Origin: Streptomyces sp. Mut1
Lineage (GTDB): Bacteria; Actinomycetota; Actinomycetes; Streptomycetales; Streptomycetaceae
NCBI RefSeq assembly: GCF_030719295.1
Contig: NZ_CP120997.1
Coordinates: forward strand, 4,785,501-4,849,500
Length of the DNA stretch: 64,000 bases
Reading direction: 5' to 3'
The notes under the pieces: model-generated
The model's database searches: none
Told to the model about the DNA's origin: nothing
What the model saw: only the letters and a program-made list of their open reading frames with translations
Translations under genes and position numbers: made by a program
In this document: positions 21,425-28,769 of the stretch, piece by piece
Layout of the letters: every line of letters starts with the position of its first letter
Numbering within the stretch: the stretch's first letter is position 1

Positions 21425-21925
21425 ATGGACCACGCGCACGGCCCCCACGACCACCACCCCGGGCACACCGACCACACCGCCCGCGGCGGCCACGCCTCCT
21501 GGCGCACGGCCGCGCAGGCCACCCTGCACTGCCTCACCGGCTGCGCCATCGGCGAGGTGCTCGGCATGGTGATCGGCACGGCGGCCGGCCTGCACAACGG
21601 GGCCACCGTGGCCCTCTCCATCGCCCTGGCCTTCGTCTTCGGCTACGCGCTGACCATGCGCGGCGTCCTGCGCGCGGGCGTGCCCCTGCGCCGGGCCCTG
21701 AAGGTGGCCCTGGCCGCGGACACGCTGTCGATCGCCGTCATGGAGGTCATCGACAACACCGTCATGGTGACCATCCCCGGCGCCATGGACGCGGGCCTGG
21801 CCGACGTCCTCTTCTGGGGCGCGCTGGCCGGCTCCCTGGCCCTCGCCTTCGTCATCACGACGCCGGTGAACCGTTGGATGATCGGGCGCGGCAAGGGCCA
21901 CGCCGTGGTCCACGCCTACCACTGA
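21425..21925 (+). CDS. DUF4396 membrane protein with His-rich N-terminus
   Basis: The 166-residue protein starts at ATG 21425 behind GGAGGGAGC. The first 25 residues are a histidine-rich tail (MDHAHGPHDHHPGHTDH) suited to metal binding. Four hydrophobic segments follow: CLTGCAIGEVLGMVIGTAAG, a segment near 60-80, one around 100-125 and one around 135-152. The family's function is not established. With a CsoR-like operator upstream, I infer a copper-responsive membrane protein. It may handle copper or be a helper in its transport. The gene stands alone between argG and a reductase-fold gene on the opposite strand. Confidence 0.8.
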   Translation: MDHAHGPHDHHPGHTDHTARGGHASWRTAAQATLHCLTGCAIGEVLGMVIGTAAGLHNGATVALSIALAFVFGYALTMRGVLRAGVPLRRALKVALAADTLSIAVMEVIDNTVMVTIPGAMDAGLADVLFWGALAGSLALAFVITTPVNRWMIGRGKGHAVVHAYH

Positions 21926-21949
21926 GCGGGCATGGACCACGGCGTGGGA

Positions 21950-22597
21950 CTACTTCCGCCAGAACAGGTGGTGCGTCACCCCGCTCGGGCTCGGTACGAC
22001 GTCCAGGTGGAACCGGTCGCGAAGGTCGTCCGGGGAGTCCCAGAGCCGGATACCCGTCCCCAGCTCCACCGGCGCGACCGCCACGTGCAGGGTGTCGACC
22101 AGGTCGGCGTCCAGGAACTCCTTGATGGTCGTCGCCCCGCCGCCGAGCCGGACGTCCTTGCCCCGCGCGGCCTCCCGCGCCTGTCCGAGGACCGCGGCCG
22201 GGTCGCCGGCCACGAAGTGGAACGTGGTGTCGGAGAGCGTGATCGACGGGCGTTCGTGGTGGGTCAGGACGAACACCGGGGTGTGGAAGGGCGGTTCGTC
22301 GCCCCACCAGCCCTGCCACTCGTGGTCCTCCCAGGGGCCGCGCTGCGGACCGAACTTGTTGCGGCCCATGATCTCGGCGCCGATGTTGTGCGCGAAGTCC
22401 CGCGTCATGTAGTCGTCCAGCCCCCGGCTCCCGCCCGGGTCGGTCCGGTTGGGCCAGCTCGCCGTGGCCCCGGCCCAGGAGAACAGCCGCCCCGGGTCCA
22501 CATGGCCGCCGAAGGGCCGCTCCAGGGTCTGGTCCTCGCCGGCGGCGACGCCGTCCGTGGAGACGGTGAAATTCTGGACCCGCAGCAGTTGAGTCAC
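21950..22597 (-). CDS. Dihydrofolate-reductase-family (RibD C-terminal fold) protein
   Basis: The 215-residue protein begins at GTG 22597 after GGAGGAACCAC. It has the RibD-C/DHFR fold pattern: NFTVSTDGVAAGEDQ near the start, an IMGRNKFGP strand-helix, PVFVLTHHERP, and the NADPH-binding GGGATTIKEFLDADLVDTLHV. Such stand-alone proteins are probable NADPH-dependent reductases of unknown substrate and are usually not true folate enzymes. It ends just after the DUF4396 gene on the other strand. In this context it may belong with the redox genes to its right. Confidence 0.85.
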   Translation of the reverse strand: MTQLLRVQNFTVSTDGVAAGEDQTLERPFGGHVDPGRLFSWAGATASWPNRTDPGGSRGLDDYMTRDFAHNIGAEIMGRNKFGPQRGPWEDHEWQGWWGDEPPFHTPVFVLTHHERPSITLSDTTFHFVAGDPAAVLGQAREAARGKDVRLGGGATTIKEFLDADLVDTLHVAVAPVELGTGIRLWDSPDDLRDRFHLDVVPSPSGVTHHLFWRK

Positions 22598-22763
22598 GTG
22601 GTTCCTCCGGGTGTTGGGGTGACAACGATGGAGTGACTCCCCGCACGGGGCAAACTCATCGCCGCGTCGGACGGGAAATGTCACTCCACCGTCAGCGGGC
22701 ACCCGGGGGAGGACGGCGAGGGCCTCCACCTCGATGCTGAACCCCGGTCCTCGGCGCGCGGAC

Positions 22764-23666
22764 TCAGATCCACAGCTGCGCCTTCATCAGCAGGTGCCCG
22801 TGCAGCAGCGTCAGGTCCGGATGCGGGGGGCTGCCTCGGCGGGTGGCCAGGTAGAAGGTGTTCAGGGGCGGGATCTCCGGCTCGATGAGCGGGGTGATGC
22901 CGCCGTCGGCCAGCTCCTCGGCGCACAGGTAGGTGGGCAGGACCGAGATGCCGGCCGAGGACTTGACCGCGGCCAGGGCGCCGCGCAGGTCGGGGATGAC
23001 CAGGGCGGGCGGAGTGGTGAGGGAACGGTCGAAGACCGTGTGCCAGTAGCGGCGGATGATCGGCAGGGACTCCGCGTAGCTGATCATCGGGATGTCGCCG
23101 AGGACGTCCGGGCCCTCGGTGGCGAGCCGGTCCAGTGGGAGCTGTCCGGCCAGCTCGGCGGAGGCGACCAGGACGAATTCCTCGTCGACCAGCGGGGTCG
23201 CGGTGACGCGGCGGCCGCGCGGGCGGACGGTCGAGATGACGAGGTCGAACTCGTCGTCCTCCAGGCGGTCGAGCAGGTCGTCGGCAAGGCCGAAGGTGAA
23301 GTTCAGGCGCATGCCGTCCGAAGCGAGGTCGCTGATCGCGGGGATCACGCGGGTCGTCGTCAGCTCGACGGGGCCCGCCACCGTCAGCGGGCGGGCCGCG
23401 GGGTCGTCGCCGAAGGCGCGGTCGACGGCGTGGCTCAGGAGGTCGATCGGGCCCTGGACCTCACGGATGAGGCCGTCGGCGGCCTGGGTGGGCTGGGCGC
23501 CGTGGGGGAGCCGTTCGAAGAGCGAGCGCCCCATCGCCTGCTCCAGGTTGCGGATCTGATGGGTGACCGCGGGCTGGGACAGGCCGAGCTGGTGGGCGGC
23601 CTTGGTGAAGGACCCGAGCCGGTAGACCGCGACGAACGTACGCACCCAGCCAAGTTGTACGGACAA
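22764..23666 (-). CDS. LysR-family transcriptional regulator
   Basis: The 300-residue protein has the N-terminal winged helix-turn-helix of the LysR family (FVAVYRLGSFTKAAHQLGLS then QPAVTHQIRNLEQAMGRSLFE) and a two-lobed substrate-binding domain in the rest. I place the start at TTG 23666, preceded by GGGGGGA; the frame upstream has no better start. LysR regulators often control a neighbouring gene. Here the nearest are the reductase-fold gene downstream and the DJ-1 gene upstream on the same strand, so its target is not obvious. The effector is unknown. Confidence 0.9.
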   Translation of the reverse strand: MSVQLGWVRTFVAVYRLGSFTKAAHQLGLSQPAVTHQIRNLEQAMGRSLFERLPHGAQPTQAADGLIREVQGPIDLLSHAVDRAFGDDPAARPLTVAGPVELTTTRVIPAISDLASDGMRLNFTFGLADDLLDRLEDDEFDLVISTVRPRGRRVTATPLVDEEFVLVASAELAGQLPLDRLATEGPDVLGDIPMISYAESLPIIRRYWHTVFDRSLTTPPALVIPDLRGALAAVKSSAGISVLPTYLCAEELADGGITPLIEPEIPPLNTFYLATRRGSPPHPDLTLLHGHLLMKAQLWI

Positions 23667-23767
23667 GCCATCCCCCCGGAAGCTGTGTCCCGGTCCGGTG
23701 CCTGCCGAACCGGCGGTGGACCTGACACTACGCGATCGGGTGGTGACCGTCGGGCCGGGCGGCCGCC

Positions 23768-23810
23768 GTGGACGGGTGGCCGCCGGGGGCTTCGGCGGCC
23801 ACCCGTCCAC
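23768..23810 (-). terminator. Hairpin after the first DJ-1 gene
   Basis: GTGGACGGGTGGCCGCC (23768-23784) is perfectly complementary to 23794-23810, giving a 17-bp stem with a 9-nt loop, 24 bp beyond the DJ-1 stop. It separates that gene from the LysR gene. Confidence 0.75.
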
Positions 23811-23833
23811 GAGGCGTGCGCTGCCCGGCGCGG

Positions 23834-24511
23834 TCAGCGGGCGGCGAGCTGTTCGACGACGAGTTCGGCGACCTTCGCGGCGGACGCCGGGTTCTGGCCG
23901 GTCACCAGCCGCTGGTCGGCCACCGCGTGCGGGGCGAAGTTGCCGGTCTTGGTGATCTTCGCGCCGCGCTCGGCCAGGGTGCTCTCCAGCAGGAACGGAA
24001 CGACGCCGGTCAGGCCCACCGCCTCCTCCTCCTCGTTGGTGAAGGCCGAGACCTGCTTGCCGTCCACCAGGTGGCTGCCGTCCGAGAGCTTGATGTTCAC
24101 CAGGCCGGCCGGACCGTGGCAGACGGCCGCGACCGCACCGCCCCGCTCGTAGATCGCGGCGGCCAGCGCGGCCAGCTCCTCGGACTCCGGGAAGTCCCAC
24201 ATCGTGCCGTGGCCGCCCGCGAAGTAGATCGCGTCGTACTCCTCGGCCTTCACGTCACCCGCGGCGGGTGTCGTGGCCAGCGCCTTCGTGGTCGCCGGGT
24301 CCGCGAGGAACTCGGCGACGACGGTGTCGTCCGGGCTGATGCCGTCCTGCGGAGCGGCCCCGCCGCGCACGGAGACGTAGTCGATCTCGTAACCGGCCCT
24401 GCGGAACACGGCCGCCGGGTGGGCGACCTCGGGCACGTAGAAACCGGTCCTACGGCCGGTCGCGCCGAGTGCGTCGTGACTGGTGAGGGCGAACAGAACC
24501 TTCGTGGACAT
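23834..24511 (-). CDS. DJ-1/PfpI superfamily protein, Hsp31-like (paralogue 1)
   Basis: The 225-residue protein has the class I glutamine-amidotransferase-like fold in its Hsp31/glyoxalase III-like form. It opens VLFALTSHDALGATGRRTGF with the conserved Glu in YVPE, then has GGHGTMWDFPE, the nucleophile elbow AAVCHGPAGL and the late stretch LVTGQNPAS. The Cys-His pair and the Glu are all present. Members act on methylglyoxal or as chaperone-like stress proteins; some annotated as amidotransferases have no known substrate. The ATG at 24511 follows GGGAG. The gene diverges from paralogue 2 across a 316-bp spacer. Confidence 0.9.
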   Translation of the reverse strand: MSTKVLFALTSHDALGATGRRTGFYVPEVAHPAAVFRRAGYEIDYVSVRGGAAPQDGISPDDTVVAEFLADPATTKALATTPAAGDVKAEEYDAIYFAGGHGTMWDFPESEELAALAAAIYERGGAVAAVCHGPAGLVNIKLSDGSHLVDGKQVSAFTNEEEEAVGLTGVVPFLLESTLAERGAKITKTGNFAPHAVADQRLVTGQNPASAAKVAELVVEQLAAR

Positions 24512-24721
24512 GGCGGAGTCTCCCGGACGGGGTCATGGATGAGGGGCATGGGCAGGGGCAGAGGCTGCGGCGTCGCAGGGGGCGGGACGGGTGTCCCGGT
24601 GGCCGGCCGCATTACCGTGTTGCCGACACCCAGAAATTTAGAGACCGCGGGCAGCCCCGGCAAATAGACGAACTCATGACCCACATAAGCAGTCCTATAT
24701 CCCATTGAAAATGCGTCCTTC

Positions 24722-24736
24722 TTCTTGCGGCAAGAA
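24722..24736. promoter_or_regulatory. Inverted repeat in the divergent DJ-1 promoter region
   Basis: TTCTTGC-G-GCAAGAA is a perfect 7-bp inverted repeat midway between two divergent DJ-1 genes (starts at 24511 and 24828), in a locally AT-richer spacer. It is a candidate operator for a shared regulator. The binding protein is unknown. Confidence 0.4.
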
Positions 24737-24827
24737 CAGGGCGATGGGCTATGGTGCTGCTTCCCGTTACCCCCCGACGGCATCGGCCGCAGAGAAACAG
24801 CCGCTCTCCGGCGAAAGTGAGGCAAAG

Positions 24828-25565
24828 GTGCCCGCACATTCCTTGAAAGGGCTCATCGTCCTCAGCAGCACCGAGCGCCTCCCCGGCGGCCGGTCCGCCG
24901 GCTTCTGGCTGCCCGAGGCCGCCTACCCGTGGCGGGCGCTGCTGGCCGCCGGATGGGACTTCGAGTTCACCAGCACCCGCGCCGGGCGGCCGCCCGCGGG
25001 CGGGGTCGACCGGTCGGACCCGCCGCAGCGCATGTTCCTGGAGGACCCGGTCGTCCAGGACCGCCTGGAGAACACGCGCACCCCGGATCTGCTCTCCCCC
25101 GACGACTACGGCATCGTCTTCGTCGCGGGCGGCCATGGCGCGATCATCGACCTGCCCGGGGACGCGCGGCTGGTCCGCTTCCTCGCCGACTACTGGGCCG
25201 GCCGGGATTCCGCGGTGATCGCCGCCGTGTGCCACGGAGTCGCGGCCCTGCTCGACGTGCCGGGCCCGGACGGGACCCCGCTGGTGTCCGGGCGCCGGAT
25301 GACGGCGTTCACCCAGGAGGAGGAGCGGGCGGTCGGCCTCGACCGGATCGTCCCGTACTTCCTCGGCGAGGCCCTGGCCGAGCGCGGGGCCCGGTACGAG
25401 GCCGGGGACGCCTTCCGCAGCCATGTGGTCGCCGACGGCCGGCTGATCACCGGACAGAACCCGGCCTCCACCGCCGACCTCGCCCGCACGGGCGTGGAGC
25501 TGGCCTCCGGCCGTCCCCTTCCCCGGCACTGGCTGCGCCGCTCGGCACCCGTCGCCGCCCGGTAG
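24828..25565 (+). CDS. DJ-1/PfpI superfamily protein, Hsp31-like (paralogue 2)
   Basis: The 245-residue protein starts at GTG 24828, five bases after GAGG; the frame extends further upstream without a binding site. It shares the layout of its divergent neighbour: SAGFWLPEAAYPW with the conserved Glu, VAGGHGAIIDLPG, the nucleophile elbow AAVCHGVAALLD, the MTAFTQEEERAVGL stretch and LITGQNPAS. The usual GTMWD after GGH is replaced by GAIID, so the substrate may differ from paralogues 1 and 3. A hairpin at 25576-25635 follows the stop. Confidence 0.88.
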   Translation: MPAHSLKGLIVLSSTERLPGGRSAGFWLPEAAYPWRALLAAGWDFEFTSTRAGRPPAGGVDRSDPPQRMFLEDPVVQDRLENTRTPDLLSPDDYGIVFVAGGHGAIIDLPGDARLVRFLADYWAGRDSAVIAAVCHGVAALLDVPGPDGTPLVSGRRMTAFTQEEERAVGLDRIVPYFLGEALAERGARYEAGDAFRSHVVADGRLITGQNPASTADLARTGVELASGRPLPRHWLRRSAPVAAR

Positions 25566-25575
25566 GGGGGCCGTC

Positions 25576-25635
25576 AGGGCCTTCCGGTGCGCCGAAAGCC
25601 GTCGGAGGGCCCCGGGCCACGCTTCGGAAGGCCCT
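25576..25635 (+). terminator. Possible terminator of DJ-1 paralogue 2
   Basis: AGGGCCTTCCG (25576-25586) pairs perfectly with 25625-25635 around a 38-nt loop, 10 bp after the stop. The loop is long, so the terminator role is only moderately supported. Confidence 0.45.
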
Positions 25636-25639
25636 TGAG

Positions 25640-25675
25640 AAACCCTGGAAAAGCCCTCGAAAACGCCTTGAGAAT
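25640..25675. other. Helically phased A-tracts (predicted DNA bend)
   Basis: Short A-runs begin at 25640, 25649, 25660 and 25673, roughly one helical turn apart, in an otherwise GC-rich chromosome. Such phasing is expected to curve the DNA. It lies about 230 bp before the ABM gene. Confidence 0.4.
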
Positions 25676-25817
25676 TCCTCGTGCATTCCTTATGAATGCT
25701 TGATGTGTGCTCGGTGCGGTGGCTTCGGTGCGGTATCGGCGTTCCGATAGAAGATCTTATTCCGGTAGTCCTCCAGGCTATTTGCCGGGAGTCGGTTCCG
25801 CGTGATCCTCTGAGTTG

Positions 25818-25846
25818 CGTGCGGAATTCGATACGGATTCCGCACG
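25818..25846. promoter_or_regulatory. Operator-like inverted repeat upstream of the ABM gene
   Basis: CGTGCGGAAT, nine bases, then ATTCCGCACG form a perfect 10-bp inverted repeat ending 52 bp before the GTG start. A second one, CGCATG-N5-CATGCG (25852-25868), follows directly. The geometry suits a dimeric repressor; no cognate regulator is identified. Confidence 0.55.
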
Positions 25847-25897
25847 ACTGTCGCATGAAATGCATGCGGTCGGGTGTTCGAGGTGAGGAGAAACGTC

Positions 25898-26194
25898 GTG
25901 CCCGTTACGGTAGTGGCCCGCTGGGTCGCCGGCGAGGGTCATGGAGACACCATCGAGAAGCTGCTCGCCGACATCACGGAGAGGAGCCTCGCGGAACCCG
26001 GGTGCCTTGCCTACAGCGGTTACCGGGCCGCCGGGAGCGACCTGGAGTTCGTGCTGATCGAGGAGTACGCGGACGCCGGTGCGCTGGAGCGGCACCAGGC
26101 GTCGGACCACTACCGCGACCTGGTCCTGGGCGAAGTGGTGCCCCTCCTGGCCGAGCGGCACGTGGGCCGGTACACCGCGCTGCGGGCCGCCTGA
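25898..26194 (+). CDS. Antibiotic biosynthesis monooxygenase (ABM) domain protein
   Basis: The 98-residue single-domain protein has the dimeric ferredoxin-like ABM fold: VVARWVAGEGH strand, a helix with IEKLLADITERS, EPGCLAYSGYRA, then FVLIEEYADAGALERHQAS and a terminal HVGRYTAL. Small ABM proteins include quinone-forming monooxygenases and enzymes of unknown role; substrate cannot be assigned. The GTG start at 25898 follows GAGGTGAGGAG. It is a single-gene unit with two inverted repeats upstream and a perfect palindromic terminator after it. Confidence 0.88.
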   Translation: MPVTVVARWVAGEGHGDTIEKLLADITERSLAEPGCLAYSGYRAAGSDLEFVLIEEYADAGALERHQASDHYRDLVLGEVVPLLAERHVGRYTALRAA

Positions 26195-26205
26195 ACGCGC
26201 CGCGG

Positions 26206-26253
26206 GTACGCCGAGGGGCCCGGGGAGACGTCTCCCCGGGCCCCTCGGCGTAC
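26206..26253. terminator. Perfect 48-bp palindrome, convergent terminator
   Basis: Positions 26206-26229 are the exact reverse complement of 26230-26253 with no loop bases. It sits between the convergent ABM and DJ-1 paralogue 3 genes, 11 and 13 bp from their stops. Confidence 0.9.
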
Positions 26254-26266
26254 GGCGTGCCCCGGC

Positions 26267-26965
26267 TCAGGAGGCCAGGAGTGCGGCGACCGCGTTCCCG
26301 AGACCGCGTGCCGACGCCGGGTTCTGGCCGGTGACCAGACGGCCGCTGACCACCACGTGCGGTTCCCGGCCGGGGGCGCAGCTGTAGACGGCGCCCCGCT
26401 CCTCCAGGGCGCCCTGGAGCGGGAACGGCACCACGGTGTCCAGACCGCGGGCGGTCTCGCCCTCGTGGGAGAACGAAGTGATCCGGTGACCGTCGATCAG
26501 GTGCCGTCCCGTACCCAGGCGCAGGTCCACCAGGGCGGCCGGTCCGTGGCACAGGGCGGCCACCACGCCGCCGCTCTCGAAGACCGTCCGGCCGATCTCC
26601 TCCAGGGCGGGGTGGCCCCGGAAGTCCCACATGGTGCCGTGGCCGCCGACGAAGTACACCGCGTCGTACCGGCCGGGGTCCACGTCCTGCGGGCGCGGCG
26701 CGGCCTTGATGAGTCCGCCCCCTTCGGGGTGGGAAAGGAATGCCGTATGGCCCTCATCGGCTGAATCGTGACCGATCATCGGCGGCATGCCGCCCTCGAC
26801 CGAGACGAACTCCACGCGGTGGCCCGCTTCTCTCAGGATCTCCCAGGGCTCGTATGTCTCGCCCAGATGAAAGCCCGTCGGCCGGCCGGTGGTGCCGAGT
26901 TCCGCGTGGCTGGTGAGGACGAACAGGGCGGTCCTGCCGGCGGTCGGCTTCACGGTCGGCTTCAT
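26267..26965 (-). CDS. DJ-1/PfpI superfamily protein, Hsp31-like (paralogue 3)
   Basis: The 232-residue protein starts at ATG 26965 behind GGAGG. Motifs follow paralogue 1 closely: ALFVLTSHAELGTTGRPTGF with Glu in LGETYEPW, VGGHGTMWDFRG, the elbow AALCHGPAALVD, and LVTGQNPAS near the end. All catalytic positions of Hsp31-like enzymes (Glu, Cys, His) are kept. It lies about 70 bp downstream of zwf on the same strand and is probably in the same transcript (MFS, secreted peptide, zwf, DJ-1). Confidence 0.9.
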   Translation of the reverse strand: MKPTVKPTAGRTALFVLTSHAELGTTGRPTGFHLGETYEPWEILREAGHRVEFVSVEGGMPPMIGHDSADEGHTAFLSHPEGGGLIKAAPRPQDVDPGRYDAVYFVGGHGTMWDFRGHPALEEIGRTVFESGGVVAALCHGPAALVDLRLGTGRHLIDGHRITSFSHEGETARGLDTVVPFPLQGALEERGAVYSCAPGREPHVVVSGRLVTGQNPASARGLGNAVAALLAS

Positions 26966-27035
26966 GGCGCCTCCAGACGTACGGAATCGTTGAATTCGGA
27001 AAGAGGTGCTGTGCCGTACGTGGCGCGGTCGGCTC

Positions 27036-28559
27036 TCATGGCCGTCGCCAGCTCCTTCCGTCCCGCGCGAGCAGCTCGTCCGCCTCGGCCGGCCCCCAGC
27101 TGCCCGCCGCGTACGGGGCGGGGGCGCCGTGCGCGTCCCAGTGCCGCTCGACCGGGTCGAGGATCTCCCAGCAGCGTTCGACCTCCGCGGTGCACGGGAA
27201 GAGTCCGGCGTCGCCGAGCAGGACGTCGAGGACGAGCCGCTCGTAGGCCCCGGGGCAGGACTCGGTGAACGCGGTCCCGTACGTGAAGTCCATCGACACG
27301 TCACGTATGTCCATCGTCGGACCGGGCGCCTTGGAGCCGAAACGGACCGTGATGCCCTCGTCCGGCTGGACGCGGACGACGATCGCGTTCTGCCCCAGCT
27401 CCTCGGTCGCGGCGGGCGCGAACGGGGAGCGCGGGGCGCGCCGGAAGACGACCGCGACCTCGGTGACCCGGCGCCCCAGCCGCTTGCCGGTGCGCAGGTA
27501 GAACGGCACGCCCGCCCAGCGGCGCGTATCGACACCCACCTTGATCGCGGCGTACGTGTCGGTCCGTGATCCGGAGCGGACTCCGGCCTCCTCCAGGTAG
27601 CCGACGACCTTCTCACCGCCCTGCCGGCCGGCCGCGTACTGACCTCGTACCGTGCCGGTGGACAGGTCGGCGGGGAGCCGGACGGCGTTGAGCACCTTGA
27701 CCTTCTCCGCGACCAGGGCTCCCGGCTCGAAGGCGGCCGGCTCCTCCATGGCGGTCAGCGCCAGCAGCTGGAGCAGGTGGTTCTGGATGACGTCGCGGGC
27801 CGCGCCGATGCCGTCGTAGTAGCCGGCCCGGCCGCCGATGCCGATCTCCTCGGCCATCGTGATCTGAACGTGGTCGACGTGGTTCCGGTTCCAGATCGGT
27901 TCGAACATCTGGTTGGCGAAGCGCAGCGCCAGGATGTTCTGGACGGTCTCCTTGCCGAGGTAGTGGTCGATGCGGAAGACCTGCTCCGGGGCGAAGGCGC
28001 CATGGACGACGGAGTCCAGCTCGCGCGCCGACTCCAGGTCGCGGCCGAACGGCTTCTCGATGACCGCCCGGCGCCAGGACCCCTCGGGCGGGCGGGCCAG
28101 GCCGTGCCTGCCCAACTGCCGCACGACGGAGGGGAACAGCGCCGGCGGTACGGAGAGGTAGAAGGCGAAGTTCCCGTGCGCACCCCGCGCCCGGTCCAGC
28201 TCCTTGGCCAGGATCTCGAAGACGTCGTCCTGCTCCAGGTCCCCCTGGACGAAGCTCATCGAGCGTGCGAGCCGCTGCCAGACCTCCTCATGGAAGGGAG
28301 TGCGGGCGTGCTCCCCGACCGACTTCCGGAGCACCCCCGCGAAGTCCTCCCCCTCCCGGCGCGGCAGGGCCACCCCGACGAGGGCGAAGTCCGGTGGCAG
28401 CAGCCCGCGGTTGGCCAGGTCGTACACCGCGGGCATCAGCTTCTTGCGGGCCAGGTCCCCGGTGACGCCGAAGAGGACCAGACCCGAGGGCCCGGCCACC
28501 CGCGCGGCGGTGCGGACCGGGCCGGGCACGGAGCGTGCGGTTGCCAGTTCCCCCGTCAT
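27036..28559 (-). CDS. zwf: Glucose-6-phosphate 1-dehydrogenase
   Basis: Zwf oxidises glucose-6-phosphate to 6-phosphogluconolactone, making NADPH. The 507-residue product is full length: nucleotide-binding FGVTGDLARKKL near residue 30, the substrate and catalytic stretch RIDHYLGKETVQN (catalytic His in DHYLGK), then VPFYLRTGKRLGRR. ATG 28559 is chosen; it lies four bases after the stop of a secreted-peptide gene, so the two look translationally coupled. ATG 28592 lacks a binding site. No transaldolase, transketolase or opcA lies nearby, so this is probably an additional G6PDH devoted to the local cluster. Confidence 0.95.
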   Translation of the reverse strand: MTGELATARSVPGPVRTAARVAGPSGLVLFGVTGDLARKKLMPAVYDLANRGLLPPDFALVGVALPRREGEDFAGVLRKSVGEHARTPFHEEVWQRLARSMSFVQGDLEQDDVFEILAKELDRARGAHGNFAFYLSVPPALFPSVVRQLGRHGLARPPEGSWRRAVIEKPFGRDLESARELDSVVHGAFAPEQVFRIDHYLGKETVQNILALRFANQMFEPIWNRNHVDHVQITMAEEIGIGGRAGYYDGIGAARDVIQNHLLQLLALTAMEEPAAFEPGALVAEKVKVLNAVRLPADLSTGTVRGQYAAGRQGGEKVVGYLEEAGVRSGSRTDTYAAIKVGVDTRRWAGVPFYLRTGKRLGRRVTEVAVVFRRAPRSPFAPAATEELGQNAIVVRVQPDEGITVRFGSKAPGPTMDIRDVSMDFTYGTAFTESCPGAYERLVLDVLLGDAGLFPCTAEVERCWEILDPVERHWDAHGAPAPYAAGSWGPAEADELLARDGRSWRRP

Positions 28560-28563
28560 GGCG

Positions 28564-28734
28564 TCACCGGGCGATCGTCGCGCTGAGGACATGGGGGCCG
28601 CGCTCCGTGAAGTACGCGGCGCTGGTGACGGTGATCCGTCGGCCGTGCGCGAGGGCCTGGGCGGGAGCGCCCGTCACCGCCGTGGCGGCGATCGGGAGGG
28701 CGAGAAGCGGAACGAGGACACGACGGTTACGCAT
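28564..28734 (-). CDS. Small secreted peptide upstream of zwf
   Basis: A 56-residue ORF begins at ATG 28734 after AAGGAG at nine bases spacing. It has a classical signal peptide: MRNRR, then a hydrophobic core LVPLLALPIAATAV, and an AQALA cleavage site at about residue 29. The predicted mature peptide is only about 27 residues (HGRRITVTSAAYF and onward). Its TGA is four bases before the zwf ATG. The gene is shorter than common annotation limits. It could be a functional secreted peptide or mainly a coupling leader for zwf; no family was recognised. Confidence 0.65.
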   Translation of the reverse strand: MRNRRVLVPLLALPIAATAVTGAPAQALAHGRRITVTSAAYFTERGPHVLSATIAR

Positions 28735-28769
28735 GCGAGTGGACTCCTTGGACGTGGGTGGGAACGGGG

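Noticed and set aside
24705..24827. Upstream extension of DJ-1 paralogue 2
   Set aside because: The extra 41 residues have no binding site before them and resemble no DJ-1 N-terminus; GTG 24828 has GAGG.
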